DNA from: Diplocarpon mali
Lineage: Eukaryota; Ascomycota; Leotiomycetes; Helotiales; Drepanopezizaceae
Assembly: GCA_024741835.1 (NCBI GenBank)
Contig: JAENRP010000014.1
Span: forward strand, 640-64,639
Length of the DNA stretch: 64,000 nucleotides
Reading direction: 5' to 3'
Of the stretch, positions 20,826 through 31,641 are shown in pieces (within the stretch, counting starts at the first letter, position 1; each line of letters starts with the position of its first letter). The position numbers and the translations under genes were made by a program. The notes under the pieces are model-generated. The model saw only the letters and a program-made list of their open reading frames with translations. It did no database searches and was not told the DNA's origin.

Positions 20826-23787
20826 ATGGACTTTGTGAGATTTTTAACCTTCATGATCTTGGGCATTGCTGATTTCTGCAGTGGTCACGCCTAATAGCGG
20901 GCACTTCTCTTGCCCCAGCCGGCAGCAAAACTTCCACCAACAACCCCGAGAAGCGTCTGGCACGCTTCAAGAAAGGTTACAACCAGCTTTTGGTCCGCAT
21001 ATTCTGACGATTGGTCCTGGATATGACTGACGAATACATAGCAAATATGGCGTGGCGCATCCAATCTTCCCAGAGATCACGAAGCTGTCGAAGACATCAG
21101 AACCAGTCTTCAAGACCTCACAGCGATCATTAGTGATGAGTCAAGACGCCCATTACCTCACCCATGCATTACCTTTGCGTCGACGAAGCAGATGTATGTG
21201 CCTATTGGTAAAATAGCTGCGACTTCGTACAATGAAGGGATCATTCGGGAGGGGGTAGCCTTCTTCGCAACTCTGATCGATAGCGAAGAGGAGGACTTCG
21301 TGGAAAATGAAACTTTCTCAAAAAGTCTTATGGACCTGTTGGTTCGTATTACTGGGGCGAATAGCATACGTCTGGGATCAGATACAGAAGTTGAAGTTGT
21401 CGAGCTGTCATTCAACATCACCACTAAGATTAGGCTTGATCCGGAAATCCTACCGACATGGTTCACTGCACAAGAACGTACCGATACGGATGGGGGACAA
21501 GATGCGCATGAGAAGTTTACTGGGAAGACACACAAGGAAGACTTCCCGTTGTTCTATCTGCTGATAGATTACATCCATCATGAGGGCAGAATAGGCGATT
21601 TTGCTAGGACCGGACTTTTGTATATCATCGAAGCAGCCTCGAGTTCTGTCGCTTTAGAACAATGGATTGTCGAAAGTGACCTAGCAACATTGATGGCCAC
21701 GGGCTTAGGAGCGCTCTACAGTCAATTGAGTCGAAAATTGGTTATTGATCATGCGCTAGAAGATCTACCACCAATTCTGGCCCTCTCGGACTATGAAAAG
21801 CCGCATACCACTTCGGAGATTGTCAGCTCGTCGTCTCCTGATTTTCAGATGCACATGGAAACATTTCTGTCGCACTTGGTCTTCTGGCAGGATGTCCTTA
21901 ACCATTGCAAATCAGGTGAGGTCAAACAAACCTTGCTGGAACACTTCCAGGTTATTTTCCTCCAGCAACTCCTGTAAGCTTTTCTGTTAATTGCCATGTT
22001 GATTTTGCTTACACTGCAGATACCCCTCCTTGCTCGAGTCGTCCGATGTAGATGGTGGATCTTCTGTAGCTGTCCTCACCTACTTGAGGCGAATACTTGA
22101 GGTCTTGGAGCACCCAGATATGATCCACTTGATTCTACACTACCTCCTCGCTTTACCAGATACAGCTCAGCCAGCATCTGGGTCGAGAGTATCTATTAGT
22201 GCTGCAAGAAAGCGAAAGTCGATGGACCTCGCAACGATGATGTCCACACAAGTCGAAATAGCATCAACTCCGGCACTTTTTAATCTTGTTGATCTGATAC
22301 AAGCCAGTCTTCGTTCACTTAATGAACAAACAATATCTGTCACATTACAATTGGTTTCCGTAATTTTAAGGCGGCATCATCGATATGCTGTAACGACCCT
22401 TTTGTGGACCAGCCAAGTGTTGGCTGGTGATCCTCAGCGAACCATTGGGGCCCATGAAATGGAAATAGACTTCTTATTCACCCTTGCTGGTGATGTAGGA
22501 GGCGACGACAGCTTTGATGAGATTTATGAAAGCCACATCAAGGACTGCATGGGCATGCTGGAGAGTCACGCATGTTCATTCACTTTGATTGCACCCAGCT
22601 CGGCTGCTGGCATGTCGAAATCTTCTGGGACACAATCAACAATCTCTGGTGTACCTCGAGATATTCGGTCGCATACCTTAAGACCAGAAGATCCCATGCT
22701 AAAGACGCTGGTCCTTATATTAGCAAGCTTCTACACGAACTCAATAGAGACCAACTTGTCTCTCACTGGATCAATAATTGATTTGGCCACTTGCGGATAT
22801 ATGAGGATTGATGGCTGGCTATTACTAGATCCATCCAAATACTTCTACGATGATAACGATGACGATGATGAGCTTGGCGTTGGGGATCCCTTTCTCCTCG
22901 AGCTTGGCGACCCCATAGAAGTACGGGAGAAAGCACAAATCCGGGACCTGAAGAAAGCTCAGAGAACGCCAAAGTGGTTGGAGTCACAGGCTCCCAATCT
23001 GCTAAGGCAGTTGAAGATACTCGTCGACCAGGTAGCAATTTATCGAGCCGAGATTCCACGCTTTGACGAACTCCTACAGCAGCGTCGAGAAGCGTTTCAA
23101 TCTGCTTCATCAGCCGCCGCTCCTCCAAATCCAGCCCGTCGGTCACCTGGCCCCAGGCTCGACTCGCCTTCCCGCACTGGTTCGCCTCGGCCATCCGCTC
23201 TTGATACTCTGGCCCAACGCATCTTCCCCGAACTTGGTACGCCATCTCGGTCTAAATCCCCACGAGGTCGGAGAAGCCAGGACCGTAGTAGTGGCCTCAG
23301 TGGTGGTTACGGACCCACTACACCCATATCATCGCGCAACTCCGCGGCACCTACGCAATTTCCCCTTGGGGTCGATCATCCTTTGCGAGACAGTTCGCGT
23401 GCCTTCTCGGCCAGCCCCTTGAGAGCTGATGAGAAGGGTAGCAAAAATATTCCAGCTAGTCAAGCTGCAGCATTCGCAGCAGTTGACCAGAGTATTCTTT
23501 CGAGAAAGGTTTCACAGCCGTTGCCCAAAAATGAGGTTACTCCGATTCCGTTCCCAAATCTCAAAGGCGCAAGCGAAAAGGAGAGTAAAGGGGATGGCAC
23601 CCATAACATGGAGGAATGCAATATGTATGTGGAAGAAGATCAGAGATTAGAGCACGGAGAGGAGCTGAAAACAGTCACCGTGAATCACGTCTTGACAAAT
23701 GTTATCGTGCTGCAGGAATTCCTGTTGGAATTGGCGGCTTTGGTGCAGGTTAGAGCGGGCCTTTTTGGTGAGGTCAGGTATGTTTAG
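20826..23787 (+). CDS. FHIP family protein (FTS-Hook-interacting, RAI16-like)
   Basis: Adaptor of the FTS-Hook-FHIP complex that links early endosomes to dynein; the Aspergillus member is FhipA. Spliced model: join(20826..20834,20882..20992,21042..21973,22020..23787), 939 aa, with introns of 47, 49 and 46 bp. The first exon is only nine bases (Met-Asp-Phe). Joining gives MDFWSRLIAGTSLAPAGSKT, NPEKRLARFKKGYNQLLQIW and RDHEAVEDIRTSLQDLTAII. The conserved core follows (HPCITFASTKQMYVPIGKIA, EGIIREGVAFFATLIDSEEE, HLVFWQDVLNHCK, YLRRILEVLEHPDMIHLILH). The C-terminal third has a Ser/Pro/Arg-rich low-complexity region (about 720-850) and ends VQVRAGLFGEVRYV, a typical FHIP terminus. The second donor (GTCCGC) is weak, but the phase and the conserved NQLL-QIW junction support it. 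The reader should not trust any start downstream of 20826. Confidence 0.92.
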
Positions 23788-24504
23788 TCGATTTGTAATA
23801 AAAGAAATCCTCTATTGCGCTTCACTTGGTACTCAGCTGCCATGCGTTCTCCGGTCTTGAGGTTTGTATTTGTTCCGTGAATAGTTTGCATTCTCTCTGC
23901 TACGGTAAGGTTCTCGCATCAGAAATTGATAGTGTCACTATGCTACCCAAAAAAATTAGGTTCTGGCCCCGGTGCTCGGAATTCCTTGTGCCCATGAGCC
24001 GCAGTTTGTGCTTGCCACAAGTAATGACCTCGTGAATCATAATTGAATATCTGTTGTTACTTAGGACAAGGCATCCATCTGGGCTCCCTCGCACCAGATA
24101 AAAATTCACGTGCCAATCCATATATATACCTTTACCGCCTCTCAATTTTGCGATTCCTTGACTTGAGTTTATATAGAAGGATCGTCATTGCAATAACGCC
24201 AAATATGTCGTTTCATATCTCATATCTTCCTCGACTTAAGAAGCGTCTTCCGGCTCACAGTCTCATAAATCTCGTCCGCACATTCTCCCACAAAGTCACA
24301 AAGTCACGAAGTGCCGCCACCGTTCGCAGGCATCTTCAAATATTTCTCTCGTCTCTCATCCAGCATATTCTAGGATCTGCAAATCTACGACGGCCTTCTT
24401 CTGATTGCTTGCTGCAGAATGCTCAGATCCATACGCGGAATTAGAGGCGAGTCCTCTTGAATAGTGTGTGCACTCGGCGAGTGAGTTCGACGATGCGGCA
24501 TATC
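23788..24504. other. Intergenic, no gene seen
   Basis: 3' side of FHIP. Short frames only (for example 24043-24444 plus), with no recognisable content. Confidence 0.4.
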
Positions 24505-24815
24505 TCACAATGACATGACGCGTCCGTCTGGCACCGTATCTGCCGTGTTCGTCCCCAACTGGTGATTCCGTTCTTCATAGCTGGGGACTTCTTCCTCCCA
24601 GTGCTCACGGAGCCTGTGTTCATGCTCGTGGCAATGCTCTAGAGTTCCGTCGTGGCGGTACACGCGAGTTTTGTTGTCGAAGGGTACACGCCGGGTGTGT
24701 GCGCTCCTGTTGGAATGTTTGCACTAGACGGTGACGAGGAGGAGAGATTGTTCACGATTTCGCAGATACTCACTTTGCTGATTGCGTTCTCGTAGAATTG
24801 CTCGAAATCAGTACC
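24505..24815 (-). pseudogene. His/Glu-rich small orphan gene (5' end not found)
   Basis: A two-exon minus-strand path without ATG. The first segment (about 24815-24774) reads DFEQFYENAISK and ends at a GTGAGT donor. A 50-bp intron (24724..24773, ending CGTCTAG) joins in phase 0 to 24723-24505. That exon encodes CKHSNRSAHTRRVPFDNKTR, then VYRHDGTLEHCHEHEHRLRE and HWEEEVPSYEERNHQLG, to a TGA at 24507-24505. The charged, His-rich composition and the clean intron argue for a real gene, but upstream the frame meets a stop and no start was identified. It is either the 3' end of a longer gene or a 5'-truncated relic. No family is recognised. Confidence 0.4.
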
Positions 24816-26048
24816 TCAGATGTCTGGTCACCGAAAAAGGGTGGGGTTCAAGTTAATGGTACTTGACGCAATAGCTTCACTATAAGAAAGTTACATGATT
24901 GTTACCTCTAAAGTCTCTAATATTTGCTGGTAGCACCCGAAAATTATTACATTATTGATTATCGTGAAACAGGCCTATGTTAATCAGTAAATCGCTAGAA
25001 AGTTCTGACCAGACCTTGATGTAAAACTCTCGATGATCCAAAGGAAGCCGCTTTGAATGCTCGCACATGATGTAGATTTGGATTATTGCATGAGTAGTTA
25101 GCTGATACCTTAGCCAGTGGATTACTTGAGTGTCGAGTTAAAATATTTTAGTCAATCAAGTGTGCCTACAGAGTAAGTTTCTATGATATTGTGACGAGGA
25201 TTGACAAACACTATTGAAGTTGGGTGGAAGGCTGCAGGAGCCGTGCGCATGAAAATAAAATTCGCTGAAAATAATTTTGAGACATAATTTAGCGCCTCAG
25301 GTGAGAATGGCGGAGAGACTAGTTGTTATAAATGATAATACCATTCAAGAGTGTATCATGATGACACCGCTGGAGACGGTATGGTGAAGCTAATCTTGTT
25401 ATGTTCAGCGCACCATAATCTAAAATGAATTTCAGCGATACTGCAGAGCCCGGTTGAGACACTGGTTGGTGAAGACAGGTCCAACCAATACAAATGAGTC
25501 CTATGCCTCCAAAATGTAGTTGCAAGCTGCAAATCATCATGGGTTAAACAATCTCATGTCAAGGAAAGTTTCTGGGGGCGAGGTTACTTGAGTAGAGAAT
25601 CTGGGTCCACCTTAAAATCCTACATCTGCTTAAAATTGGATCTAGCTGCGAGTCATCGGAACTCGAATACTCTCGCCTGAGATTCTGCGCCGGAGTCTAC
25701 TTAAACAAACTCTTTTGAGATAGAGACATGGGCTCGGAGATAGAGGATACGTGTGCGAAGCGAGCAGCGGAAGAAAGATCCATTCTCAGGTGCAGCAATC
25801 GAAAGGGTTTCGTAAGATCAACCTAGGCTATGCAAATAACAATTGGAGACACAATATGGATGAGTAGAAACCTTACTATCAAGCAAGTGACGTTGAAGTG
25901 CATAATCATTTGCCGCGCCGCACAGGCGCTTAGAGAGAGTCTGGCGGCTGGCTGATTAGCGGCAAGTTCAGTCCCAGTTACTTGTCCTACCCTGCGTTAT
26001 ATAATATCTTCAACACAACAGCTGAAGTTTATCGGCTCATAACACAAT
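24816..26048. other. Gene-poor stretch upstream of the clathrin light chain gene
   Basis: About 1.2 kb of mostly AT-rich sequence with no supported gene. Its last 100 bp act as the clathrin light chain promoter. Confidence 0.4.
25998..26004 (+). promoter_or_regulatory. TATA-like element
   Basis: TATATAA lies 45 bp upstream of the clathrin light chain ATG. The position suits a fungal core promoter, but the match is short. Confidence 0.3.
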
Positions 26049-26902
26049 ATGGCGGATAGATTTCCTTCCCTTGAGGAGTTCGACTCCGGCGGTAAGTATC
26101 ACTGCGCTTTGATTCTCGTCCATTTGTGGTTCCGTTCACGCTCTAACATTGATTTCAGCACAAACAGAAGCTCCAGCCAGTTCTGGTTTCGAAGGTGGCA
26201 ATGACTTCTTAAGTCGTGAGAAGGCGCTTCTGGGAGACGACGCGAACCAATTTGCTACCGGCAATGATAATTCGGCGTTCGTTGAAGATGGAGAAGATGA
26301 CTTGCTTGGAGGCGGCGGTGGATACAGCGGTGGTAATGAGCATGTCACTGAGTTTGAAAGCTCATTTCCAGCAATCGACACTTCCAACGAAGTAAGGCCT
26401 TTCACGCAGATTCATTTGTCGGGTTAGCATAAACTAATAGAACATTCTATAGGGGGTAGCACCAGGCGGCAGCATCACCAATATCACAACCTTCCAACCC
26501 TCCTACTCCGCCCCGCGCGCCGAAGTCGAAGAAGAGCCTGAAGTACTTAAGCAATGGCGCGAACGCCGGGATCTAGCCCTCCAAGACCGCGAAGCACGAT
26601 CTGCTGAGCGCAAGAATGAAACCGTCAAGGCCGCGCAGCAGAACATCGATGACTTCTACGAGAACTACAATTCCAAGAAGGAGAAGGGCATTGCAGCTAC
26701 CCGCCGTGAGGCTGAGCAGTTTTTGGAGAATAGAGAGGATACTGCGTCCGGAGGCACCAGCTGGGAACGTATTGCGAAGCTGGTCGACCTGAGCGGAAAG
26801 GGTGCCAGAGGCGGTGCGAGCGGCAGTGAGAAGGCAAAATTCCGGGATCTGCTCTTGACGCTGAAGAAGGATGAGAGGGCACCGGGTGCTACGGGCGTTT
26901 AG
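26049..26902 (+). CDS. Clathrin light chain
   Basis: Regulatory light chain of clathrin triskelia in endocytosis and trans-Golgi transport. Spliced model: join(26049..26091,26159..26391,26453..26902), 241 aa, with introns of 67 and 61 bp. Exon 1 encodes MADRFPSLEEFDSG and exon 2 continues AQTEAPASSGFEGGNDFLSR. An acidic/Gly-rich N-terminal region includes the EFESSFPAID motif that matches the conserved clathrin light chain consensus. Exon 3 carries the heavy-chain-binding helix (EVLKQWRERRDLALQDREAR through AAQQNIDDFYENYNSKKEKG), then SWERIA and the C-terminal FRDLLLTLKKDERAPGATGV. Length matches fungal Clc1 (about 230-240 aa). It converges on cdc37 with a 325-bp gap. Confidence 0.96.
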
Positions 26903-27227
26903 ATGAAGGTGGATTGATATAGCATGCGGGCTCAATCGGAGGTGATTCTGGTGGCTGCTTTGACAGGGCGTCTAAGATCTGGTTGTATGCATGCCTGATT
27001 TTGTCTTTCGTCCGCGCTGCCTGATAGGTGAATTTGGGCTTCGGGGCGTTGAAAGTACACGGCACATAAGAACATAACTTTACTAACATCAAAGGGTCAT
27101 CCAGGGGAGCTGTTGGGAATATTTGACGTCTATCACGCTGTGAACATCGATTCATACCGTGCTTTGATATCAACGCTCAAAATAAAATTCAGAGACAATA
27201 CACATATTCTTGTACTGTATGGGGATA
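26903..27227. other. Convergent 3' intergenic region
   Basis: 325 bp holding the 3' UTRs of the clathrin light chain and cdc37 genes. No terminator element can be named. Confidence 0.6.
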
Positions 27228-28874
27228 TCATTCTGGATCTTCAGAGTATTTGCTCGATGTAGCATTGGCCCTGGCAGCAGCTCGCTCTTGCTCCTCGAAT
27301 TCTTTCAGTGCCGCCTGACCTTCTTCTGTCGTAGCATCAATAATCTGTTCCTCGAGAGATAGCATCCCGCCCTGCTAGAGTCAGTAAGAAGTCTCCTTCG
27401 ATAGTACAGCTGGACTGACCTCGCCCAATTGAGCAACAACATTCTCAGCTTCCTCTACGCTCATCTTGCCTAACACCTTGTTGACCTCATCCAAGCTGCC
27501 GCTCTCTAAAGCTCTTTGCAATCCAGGTGGGAAAGCCTCGAACAGCTTTCTCGATTCTATCTCCTCTGGGACCTCACTTGTTGGAGGTGGGATCTTGATA
27601 TTGATAGTCGTTCCGGGATCAACGGCATGTAGCTGGATCTGTTCAACGCCTCCACTGCCGTCGGCTTCTTCCCGAGCTCGCTGCTTCTCTAACTCCTTGG
27701 CGCGGTACTTAATCTTTGTGAACGTTGATTGAACATCATCGAAAAAGACCTTCTGAGCTTGGTGGCCTTGGCTAGTGATGCGTTTGAAGAACAAACCAAC
27801 GCCATCCTTACCCAGAGCTCGACAATACTGAAGCAAAAGACCTTGGTGGACACATTGTCTACCAAAGTCTTCCTTGCCATCAATACAGGCGTTAAAAGCC
27901 ATAACAAGCAACCCATCGGTCTCCCTCTCGCTCAATACTTGTGGGTGACTAGAAATATATTGCAGAGACGCTCGGTAGTCTCCGATCTTGATTTTAGAGA
28001 AGGCCTTACCCAAGTCTGTCGGCTCCATTTCGTCGTCATCCAAAGCTGGCTCGTCAACGTCAGCATCGGCACCTGACGATTGCTGACTGTCCGGGTCTCG
28101 AGCAGCTAAAGCTTTTGGGTTCAACACCTCAACTGCCTGTACCTTCTCCTTGGTAGTCTTCTTCGACTCTGATGATGCAATGGTATCGGCTTTGGCAACA
28201 TGTGAGCTGTTAAAGCCATCGTGAAGACCCTCACTTGTAATCTTTCGGCTCTCTTCTATCTCCAATTTATTCAACTCCACCATTAGCTTCTTTTGTAGTC
28301 CCTCCACCTTCAACTTGTGTGCAGTAATCTCTTTAACATATGCGTTGAATCGATCTGATTCCGCTGGTTTATCCTCATCAACCTTGGCCTTAACCTGGTC
28401 CACTAAAGCAGCCATCATCTTAGAGAAACTGGGCAGCTCTTTCTCCTGAGTATGGACGCCAGCCGGTGGTGGAGGGGGTTGGTCTCCTTCTGCAGCTTCA
28501 ACAGACTCCATAATAGCTTGGAAAACTAACTCGTCTGGACTACCACTCTGCGTATCTGCACTATGGGACTGTAATGCAGTGAGGAGGGCGTTGATCCGCT
28601 TGAGAAGGCCATCGTTGATGATACGCTCGTACCTGTAAGTCTCGATATGGTTTTTACGCTCAAATCGCTGTTGATGTATTTGGTTTTGTTTGGCTCTGAT
28701 GAAGGAGCGCTTGTCAACATTGGGATGAACTTCAATATCTGAATCGTCGCTCAGCTCAAGAGCATCCTGGTATTGTCAGCCTTGATAATCAGCCTGGTTC
28801 TTGGTGGAACATTGAGGGACGATGAATCTGGCTCTCTTGTATTTACTCACCCATTTGCTGTAGTCTACAGGCAT
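27228..28874 (-). CDS. cdc37: Hsp90 co-chaperone Cdc37
   Basis: Kinase-specific Hsp90 co-chaperone. Spliced model: complement(join(27228..27371,27420..28766,28851..28874)), 504 aa, with introns of 48 and 84 bp. The first exon is only eight codons, MPVDYSKW, the hallmark Cdc37 N-terminus. Exon 2 begins DALELSDDSDIEVHPNVDKR then SFIRAKQNQIHQQRFERKNH, the conserved kinase-binding segment in which the Ser of DDSD is the CK2 phosphorylation site in homologues. The Hsp90-binding middle domain follows (DLGKAFSKIKIGDYRASLQY, CVHQGLLLQYCRALGKDGVG LFFKR). The third exon adds the C-terminal helix region GGMLSLEEQIIDATTEEGQA and ends SSKYSEDPE. Length is normal. It is head-to-head with the ABC transporter, with starts 355 bp apart. 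Confidence 0.95.
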
Positions 28875-29229
28875 TTTGAGATATTCGGTCTTGTATTCCG
28901 TGTAGACTGAAGAGTTATGTTAGTTGCGTCGAGGCAAAAGTTGTTCGAAGAAAATAGAAATGTTCTATGGTAAGGCGGGACAACGAGGGCTAATTACCCC
29001 ACGTCTGAATAACCCGTGCACATAGTTATGCCGAGTTGTGAATAAACGCGATGACGGAAGCGAAATGCCCTAGGGACAATAATTGTTGATTTCATGGTCC
29101 CGAGATATCTTATAACAGCATCACTCATTACTTCCTCGATATTTGACTTGATATGAAAATGCGCTTTCGACGACCTGACGAATCTGATTTACACCGGTGA
29201 TATCAGCAGACCTGATATAGATTTTGGCA
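28875..29229. promoter_or_regulatory. Divergent promoter region between cdc37 and the ABC transporter
   Basis: 355 bp between two start codons. No specific element is named. Confidence 0.5.
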
Positions 29230-31641
29230 ATGCGACGCGCGACGGCATTACGAGGCCATGGCTGGGGAGCCGCAATCTTCGAGAGAGCTTCCAAACAGTT
29301 CGCTGGATCTAGTCCTGAAGTAAATGATATGGCGACTCGAATCATTACATGCCCGTCATCGATACGATGCAACTCTACCTCCGATGTTCCCCTCAGAAAA
29401 TCTCCATATTGGATTCGACTCAGCACTCAACCACTTGCATCGAAACTCATCGTACAGCCTAAACCAAGTCTACCAGTACGTTGGCATCCTGCGGTTGCTC
29501 AACTAAGACATTTCAATAGCACAACTCATCTGCGGGAAGCACGGAGAGCAGAGGATCGGCAGGATGTAATACAAAAAGAGAAGGCTCGACAAGAAGAGGA
29601 GGAGGAGGATCTTCTTGACGATCAGGACGGTTTTCAAAGGAGCGAGAAGGCATCCAAAGCAGCCCAGGTTAATCTCAGCGCTCGATTGTCGAGCAATAAG
29701 ACCAAGAACTCTGCAGGATTTGGCGAGATATGGAGATTGATCAAGATTGCAAGGCCAGAAGCCAAATGGCTTGGACTAGCCTTTGCCTTTCTCCTGGTAT
29801 CGTCCAGTATCACTATGTCGATACCATTTTCTATCGGCAAGATTCTGGATCTGGCGACCAAGGACTCTGCTGAAGGAGGCACCTTGTTTGGCTTGGAAAC
29901 TGGACAGTTTTATATTGCTCTTGGCGCAGTTTTAACGTTAGGAGCAGCCGCAAACTATGGACGAATTATAATCCTCCGAATTGTCGGTGAACGAATCGTT
30001 GCCAGGCTACGCTCACAGCTGTTCAGAAGAACATACGTTCAAAATGCCGAATTCTTTGACGCTAACCGAGTCGGAGACTTGATTTCACGTCTGAGCTCGG
30101 ATACCGTCATCGTCGGAAAGAGTATTACCCAGAATCTTTCGGACGGGCTAAGAGCGATTGTCAGCGGTGCTGCTGGATTTTCTGCAATGGCTTGGGTGAG
30201 CTTGAAGCTGACCAGCATCCTTTGCTTGATGTTTCCACCTGTGGCTATTGGTGCTTTCTTCTACGGCCGAGCAATTCGGAATTTGAGTCGCAAGATTCAA
30301 CGAAATCTAGGAACCCTGACTAAAATTGCGGAGGAGAGACTTGGAAATGTACGAACCAGTCAAGCATTTGCAGGCGAAATCCAAGAAGTCGGCCGATACA
30401 ATCACCAAATCAAGAAAATATTCGCCTTGGGCAAGAGAGAGGCTATTATCAGCGCTACCTTCTTCAGCTCCTCTGGGTTTCTTGGAAACATGACAATCCT
30501 GGCGTTGCTCTACTCTGGAGGATCCATGGTCAAGAGCGGGGCCATTAGTATTGGTGACTTAACTTCCTTCCTTATGTACACCGCGTATGCTGGATCGAGT
30601 TTGTTCGGTGTATCCAGTTTCTACTCTGAACTTATGAAAGGAGTTGGTGCTGCGAGCCGGCTGTTCGAGCTTCAGGATAGGAAGCCCACTATCCCTGCTA
30701 CAGTTGGAGTCAAGGTAAAATCGGCTCAGGGCGTCATCAAGTTTTCAAACGTCACGTTCGCTTATCCCACACGACCTGCCGTAAACATCTTCGATGGCCT
30801 TGATTTTGAGATACCATCTGGAACAAATGTTGCCATCGTCGGGCCTAGTGGAGGTGGAAAATCCACCATTGGGTCCTTGCTTCTGAGGTTCTATAATCCA
30901 ACAGAGGGATCTATTTCTATCAATGGAACGGACATCTCAACTATGAATGGCAAGGCGCTTCGTCGCCGAATCGGAATGGTTGGCCAAGAGCCAGTTCTGA
31001 TGTCTGGTTCAATTGCCGAGAACATTGCATACGGAAAACCGCATGCTTCTAGAGCAGAGATCATTGCTGCTGCAAGGAAAGCAAATTGTCAGTTCATCAG
31101 CGACTTTCCCGATGGACTTGATACTTCTGTTGGCGCTCGTGGAGCTCAGCTATCCGGAGGCCAGAAGCAAAGGATTGCTATTGCCCGAGCTTTGCTCAAG
31201 AATCCTGATATTCTGATCCTTGACGAAGCAACGTCCGCCTTGGACGCAGAGTCCGAGACTCTGGTCAATTCAGCCTTGGCGGCATTGCTCAGAGGGCACA
31301 ATACCACAATTTCAATTGCCCATCGACTCTCAACAATCAAGAGATCTGACCATATAATCGTTCTTGGAAATAACGGAAAGGTTGCGGAGACCGGAACATA
31401 TCATGTTCTGTCGAATAATCCCGAATCTGCCTTTTCTAAATTGATGGAGTGGCAAATGAGTGGTGGAGATGAAGCCGACAAGCGGTCAACGGAATCCCAA
31501 GGCCATCTCACCAAAAAAGGAGAAATCGCAGATGATATGAAGCTTCTTCAAGAATCCGAAGAAGAAGATGATGAAGGAGTAGTAAATGCTAGGGCAACCC
31601 AGACAGAGACCGATGTTGTATTGGACAGGACGGGCAAGTAG
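29230..31641 (+). CDS. Mitochondrial ABC half-transporter, Mdl1/ABCB10-like
   Basis: Half-size ABC exporter of the mitochondrial inner membrane; yeast Mdl1 exports peptides from the matrix. Intronless, 803 aa. The frame is open from TTG at 29224, but the first ATG is 29230 (MRRATALRGHGWGAAIFERA). The Arg/Ser-rich, acid-poor N-terminus is a plausible presequence. A charged linker (about 100-160) precedes six membrane segments (about 175-460), including LGLAFAFLLVSSSITMSIPF. In the nucleotide-binding domain, Walker A GPSGGGKST lies near 537-545, the Q-loop VGQEPVL follows, signature LSGGQKQR is near 640, Walker B ILILDEAT is near 660 and the H-loop SIAHRLSTI is near 695. All motifs are intact. 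The C-terminal ~60 residues (EADKRSTESQGHLTKKGE...EESEEEDDEG) are acidic and not part of the core fold. Confidence 0.94.
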   Translation: MRRATALRGHGWGAAIFERASKQFAGSSPEVNDMATRIITCPSSIRCNSTSDVPLRKSPYWIRLSTQPLASKLIVQPKPSLPVRWHPAVAQLRHFNSTTHLREARRAEDRQDVIQKEKARQEEEEEDLLDDQDGFQRSEKASKAAQVNLSARLSSNKTKNSAGFGEIWRLIKIARPEAKWLGLAFAFLLVSSSITMSIPFSIGKILDLATKDSAEGGTLFGLETGQFYIALGAVLTLGAAANYGRIIILRIVGERIVARLRSQLFRRTYVQNAEFFDANRVGDLISRLSSDTVIVGKSITQNLSDGLRAIVSGAAGFSAMAWVSLKLTSILCLMFPPVAIGAFFYGRAIRNLSRKIQRNLGTLTKIAEERLGNVRTSQAFAGEIQEVGRYNHQIKKIFALGKREAIISATFFSSSGFLGNMTILALLYSGGSMVKSGAISIGDLTSFLMYTAYAGSSLFGVSSFYSELMKGVGAASRLFELQDRKPTIPATVGVKVKSAQGVIKFSNVTFAYPTRPAVNIFDGLDFEIPSGTNVAIVGPSGGGKSTIGSLLLRFYNPTEGSISINGTDISTMNGKALRRRIGMVGQEPVLMSGSIAENIAYGKPHASRAEIIAAARKANCQFISDFPDGLDTSVGARGAQLSGGQKQRIAIARALLKNPDILILDEATSALDAESETLVNSALAALLRGHNTTISIAHRLSTIKRSDHIIVLGNNGKVAETGTYHVLSNNPESAFSKLMEWQMSGGDEADKRSTESQGHLTKKGEIADDMKLLQESEEEDDEGVVNARATQTETDVVLDRTGK

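Noticed and set aside
26573..26935. Minus-strand ORF opposite the clathrin light chain exon 3
   Set aside because: Antisense shadow of a well-supported coding exon.
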